Part shown: in pieces, positions 6,449 to 8,441 of the stretch | How positions within the stretch are numbered: position 1 is the first letter of the stretch | Layout: each line of letters starts with the position of its first letter | Origin: Deltaproteobacteria bacterium | GTDB lineage: Bacteria; Desulfobacterota; UBA8473 | Reading direction: 5' to 3' | Assembly (NCBI GenBank): GCA_030621455.1 | Contig: JAUXHQ010000061.1 | Location: forward strand, 1-8,441 | Length of the DNA stretch: 8,441 bases | Position numbers and translations under genes: made by a program | The notes under the pieces: generated by a model | Seen by the model: the letters and a program-made list of their open reading frames with translations, nothing else | What the model was told of the DNA's origin: nothing | Database searches by the model: none

Positions 6449-7531
6449 CTAGTTCGAAATCGCTTCCAGTTCGTTGCGTTCAATATAAGAGATGTATGAA
6501 CCATTGATCAGCTCAACCGTGTTCCTCTTTACACTATCCTCGGTGATAATCTCTATCTCTTTCAACCCATACCTTTCCCTGAGTTTAGCGATATTCCTGT
6601 TTTTCTGACCACAAAAATAAGAATAGTCTTTAGAATTTATTCGAAAACGCAAGCTTTCTCGGGGCTGGTGATCCCTGTCAGCCAGTCGGACCGACATGTC
6701 AAAGAAGATGGATGACTCCACTAGTTGGCGAAAAGACGGGTGAAAGGGGCCCGCTATAATGGTTCCTTTCTTTTCTAATTGTGGGGTGGGTTGTAACCCC
6801 AACCTTACAACCGGAATATGAGCATTATCCAATTTCAGGAGGGCTTTTTCACACACATATACAGCCTCATCCAACGTCATCGGTGAAAACCTTCCTTTCG
6901 AATAAAGTTCCTCTAACGGGGTATCCTTGATGACCAGGGTGGGATAAATACGCACAAAATCCGGTTTCATGGCAATAACCCTGTCCACAGTATACATAAT
7001 TTGCTTAGGGTTATCACCGGGCAAACCGGGCATTATCTGAAGGCCAACCTCCAGCTTGTGTTCTTTAATTATCTTTACAGCACTCTCCACATGGGACGAG
7101 GTATGTCCTCTTCCGGAGAGTGCCAATACCCTGTCCACCATGGATTGGACCCCCAGTTCAATAGTCTCGACCCCATAATCTACCAGAAGACGCACAGTAT
7201 CGGGATCAATATAGTCCGGACGCGTAGAAATCCTCAGGGAGTCCACTTGTCCATCTTTGATAAAATCACAGGCTTTCGACAATAAGGATTTTTGAATATC
7301 CGAATCAATGCCTGTGAAACTCCCCCCGTAGAAGGCAATCTGAGTTCTCAGCCGTCCCATTCCTGGCCGGGTCATAATATACTCCTTTACAGTCTTCTCC
7401 AGGAGGTCCGGAGTTACCTCAGGACTGGATACCCCACTGATCTTACTTTGGTTACAGAAGATACATTGGTGTGGACATCCTAGATGGGGCACAAAGATGG
7501 GGATGATGAAGTGACGCATATGGAAACCCAT
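6449..7531 (-). CDS. Elp3-like radical SAM protein without acetyltransferase domain
   Basis: This 360-residue protein matches the radical SAM half of Elp3 (elongator protein 3; COG1243-like). Its cluster motif Cys19-x3-Cys23-x2-Cys26 (GCPHQCIFCNQ) lies close to the N-terminus, followed by FYGGSFTGI (67-75), STRPDYID (102-109), ELGVQS (125-130), RGHT (141-144) and PGLPGD (168-173). True Elp3 uses a C-terminal GNAT domain to modify wobble uridine in tRNA; the roughly 110 C-terminal residues here show no acetyl-CoA-binding motif. Similar proteins next to rnc are known in Clostridia and Desulfobacterota, but I know of no demonstrated function. Between rnc and era, an RNA-modifying role is plausible but inferred. 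The start could be the ATG at 7531 (AAAGG close upstream) or the in-frame ATG four codons later. Confidence 0.9.
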   Translation of the reverse strand: MGFHMRHFIIPIFVPHLGCPHQCIFCNQSKISGVSSPEVTPDLLEKTVKEYIMTRPGMGRLRTQIAFYGGSFTGIDSDIQKSLLSKACDFIKDGQVDSLRISTRPDYIDPDTVRLLVDYGVETIELGVQSMVDRVLALSGRGHTSSHVESAVKIIKEHKLEVGLQIMPGLPGDNPKQIMYTVDRVIAMKPDFVRIYPTLVIKDTPLEELYSKGRFSPMTLDEAVYVCEKALLKLDNAHIPVVRLGLQPTPQLEKKGTIIAGPFHPSFRQLVESSIFFDMSVRLADRDHQPRESLRFRINSKDYSYFCGQKNRNIAKLRERYGLKEIEIITEDSVKRNTVELINGSYISYIERNELEAISN

Positions 7532-7556
7532 GACACCTTTAAATGGAAAGGGTTTG

Positions 7557-8294
7557 CTACTGATCCATGACTTCCGGCGACCCCTGCCGGTTTTTCAGGA
7601 GTGTCTCCAAAGCCTTCTTGGCAGCATTTTGTTCTGCCTGCTTTTTGTTCTTACCCAAACCTTTCCCGAAAAACTTGCCGTGTATCAAGATATCGACCTC
7701 GAAGGTCTTGTCGTGGTCAGGCCCGGACTGGTCGGTTAGCACATATCTAGGGGTGGCTTTGAAGGAGCCCTGGGAATACTCCTGAAGCTGGCTCTTGAAG
7801 TCTTTGTAGAAACCCTCTTCGCTTTCTTCGGCCAATATTCCGGAAAAATGCTTTTCAATCACCTTAAACGCACTCTTAAAACCCTTGTCAAGGTATATAG
7901 ATGCCACAAGGGCCTCATACGCTGCGGCCAGTATGGAGTCTTTATCTCTCCCTTTTGTGAGTTCTTCTCCTTTGCCCAAGAGAAGGTAGTCCCCGAGTCC
8001 CAGGTCCCTGGCTATGGAAGAGAGTCGCGTTTCATTTACTACTGCGGCTCTGGCTTTGGAAAGGTCTCCCTCTCTGTATTGGGGAAATTTATCCATTAAC
8101 AGGTGGGTGATTATCACATCGAGGACAGCATCACCCAAAAGCTCAAATCTCTCGTTATCCTGGGATACTTCAAATCTATTCTCGTTAGCGAAAGAAGTGT
8201 GGATAAGTGCCTGGTCCAGAATATCTACGTGTCTGAATTTGTAAGATACCCTCTTTTGCAATTCCCTAAGCTTTTTTAGCCTTGTTTTTTCCAT
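7557..8294 (-). CDS. rnc: Ribonuclease III
   Basis: RNase III cleaves double-stranded RNA, including rRNA precursors, as a homodimer. From the ATG at 8294 the product is 245 residues, close to family length. The catalytic domain has the signature NERFELLGDAVL (47-58) with Glu51 and Asp55, and a second acidic region DSILAAAYEAL with Glu127. The position equivalent to E. coli Asp114 is Ala124. A double-stranded RNA-binding domain follows (about 166-236) with KSQLQEY, GPDHDKTF and GKNKKQAEQNAA. The reading frame continues upstream to a TTG at 8342, but that has no ribosome site and adds an Arg-rich, non-conserved leader; AAGGA lies 12 bases before the ATG. It is the first gene of the ribosome-maturation run and is followed after 25 bp by the Elp3-like gene. 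Confidence 0.95.
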   Translation of the reverse strand: MEKTRLKKLRELQKRVSYKFRHVDILDQALIHTSFANENRFEVSQDNERFELLGDAVLDVIITHLLMDKFPQYREGDLSKARAAVVNETRLSSIARDLGLGDYLLLGKGEELTKGRDKDSILAAAYEALVASIYLDKGFKSAFKVIEKHFSGILAEESEEGFYKDFKSQLQEYSQGSFKATPRYVLTDQSGPDHDKTFEVDILIHGKFFGKGLGKNKKQAEQNAAKKALETLLKNRQGSPEVMDQ

Positions 8295-8441
8295 TTTGGC
8301 ACTTGATCCTTTTAAGGGACGGGGCCGAAATAACTTTCTCAAGTTGGCGCTCAGATTTAGGTTAGATTTGTTCGATCTGAAAATACAAAACCACAGGAAT
8401 AGTTTTGCCTATTTCGAGGATTTTGTGTTTGAAGATCGGGC
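8295..8441. other. Upstream region of rnc at the window edge
   Basis: I see no confident promoter here: the best minus-strand candidate (TTGTAT followed by TAACCT at 18 bp) is weak, so the operon may start further upstream. A minus-strand reading frame open to the window edge ends with TAA at 8357-8359 and gives 27 residues including NYSCGFVF. It could be the tail of a truncated upstream gene, or chance. Confidence 0.4.

Noticed and set aside
7557..8342. Longer RNase III starting at TTG 8342
   Set aside because: There is no ribosome site before the TTG and the extra 16 residues are Arg-rich and absent from the family; the ATG at 8294 gives normal length and has AAGGA upstream.
1..8441. A CRISPR array, defence island, mobile element or new multi-gene system
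   Set aside because: No spacer-like repeats, transposase, integrase, toxin-antitoxin pair or phage gene is visible; all recognised genes are housekeeping or metabolic families.

Overview
The window looks like chromosomal housekeeping DNA from an anaerobic or microaerophilic bacterium, most likely a Desulfobacterota (former Deltaproteobacteria) lineage. This is inferred from the mix of moderate base composition, two CxxxCxxC radical SAM enzymes, a stand-alone acyl-CoA dehydrogenase, and an rnc / radical SAM / era / der gene order. No 16S rRNA or other direct taxonomic marker is present, so the assignment is only moderately secure.

Layout, left to right. Positions 1-178 hold short tandem repeats and no gene. 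A laccase-domain protein of the YfiH/PgeF family (179-1012, minus) has its own sigma70-like promoter at 1077-1104. A gene-free stretch follows (1013-1460). An acyl-CoA dehydrogenase (1461-2588, minus) and a PflX-type radical SAM activase-like protein (2806-3711, plus) are divergent. They share a 217-bp control region with one promoter each, and a striking set of TATAATC/GATTATA palindromes overlaps the radical SAM promoter. That gene converges on a Nudix hydrolase gene (3708-4139, minus), and their stop codons overlap.

From 8294 down to 3708 all genes lie on the minus strand in a tight run: rnc (RNase III), an Elp3-like radical SAM protein without an acetyltransferase domain, era, der, and the Nudix gene. 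Gaps are 25, 34 and 48 bp, then a 14-bp overlap. This reads as one operon. RNase III cuts rRNA precursors, Era matures the 30S subunit and Der the 50S subunit, so the operon is centred on ribosome maturation and its radical SAM member is a reasonable candidate for an RNA-directed enzyme.

I see no mobile element, CRISPR array, defence cassette, tRNA or rRNA. The points most worth a second look are the palindromic operator, the acyl-CoA dehydrogenase lacking Glu at both usual catalytic positions, the RNase III with Ala at a normally acidic metal-site position, and the orphan radical SAM enzyme inside the ribosome-maturation operon. I did not find a clearly new multi-gene system.
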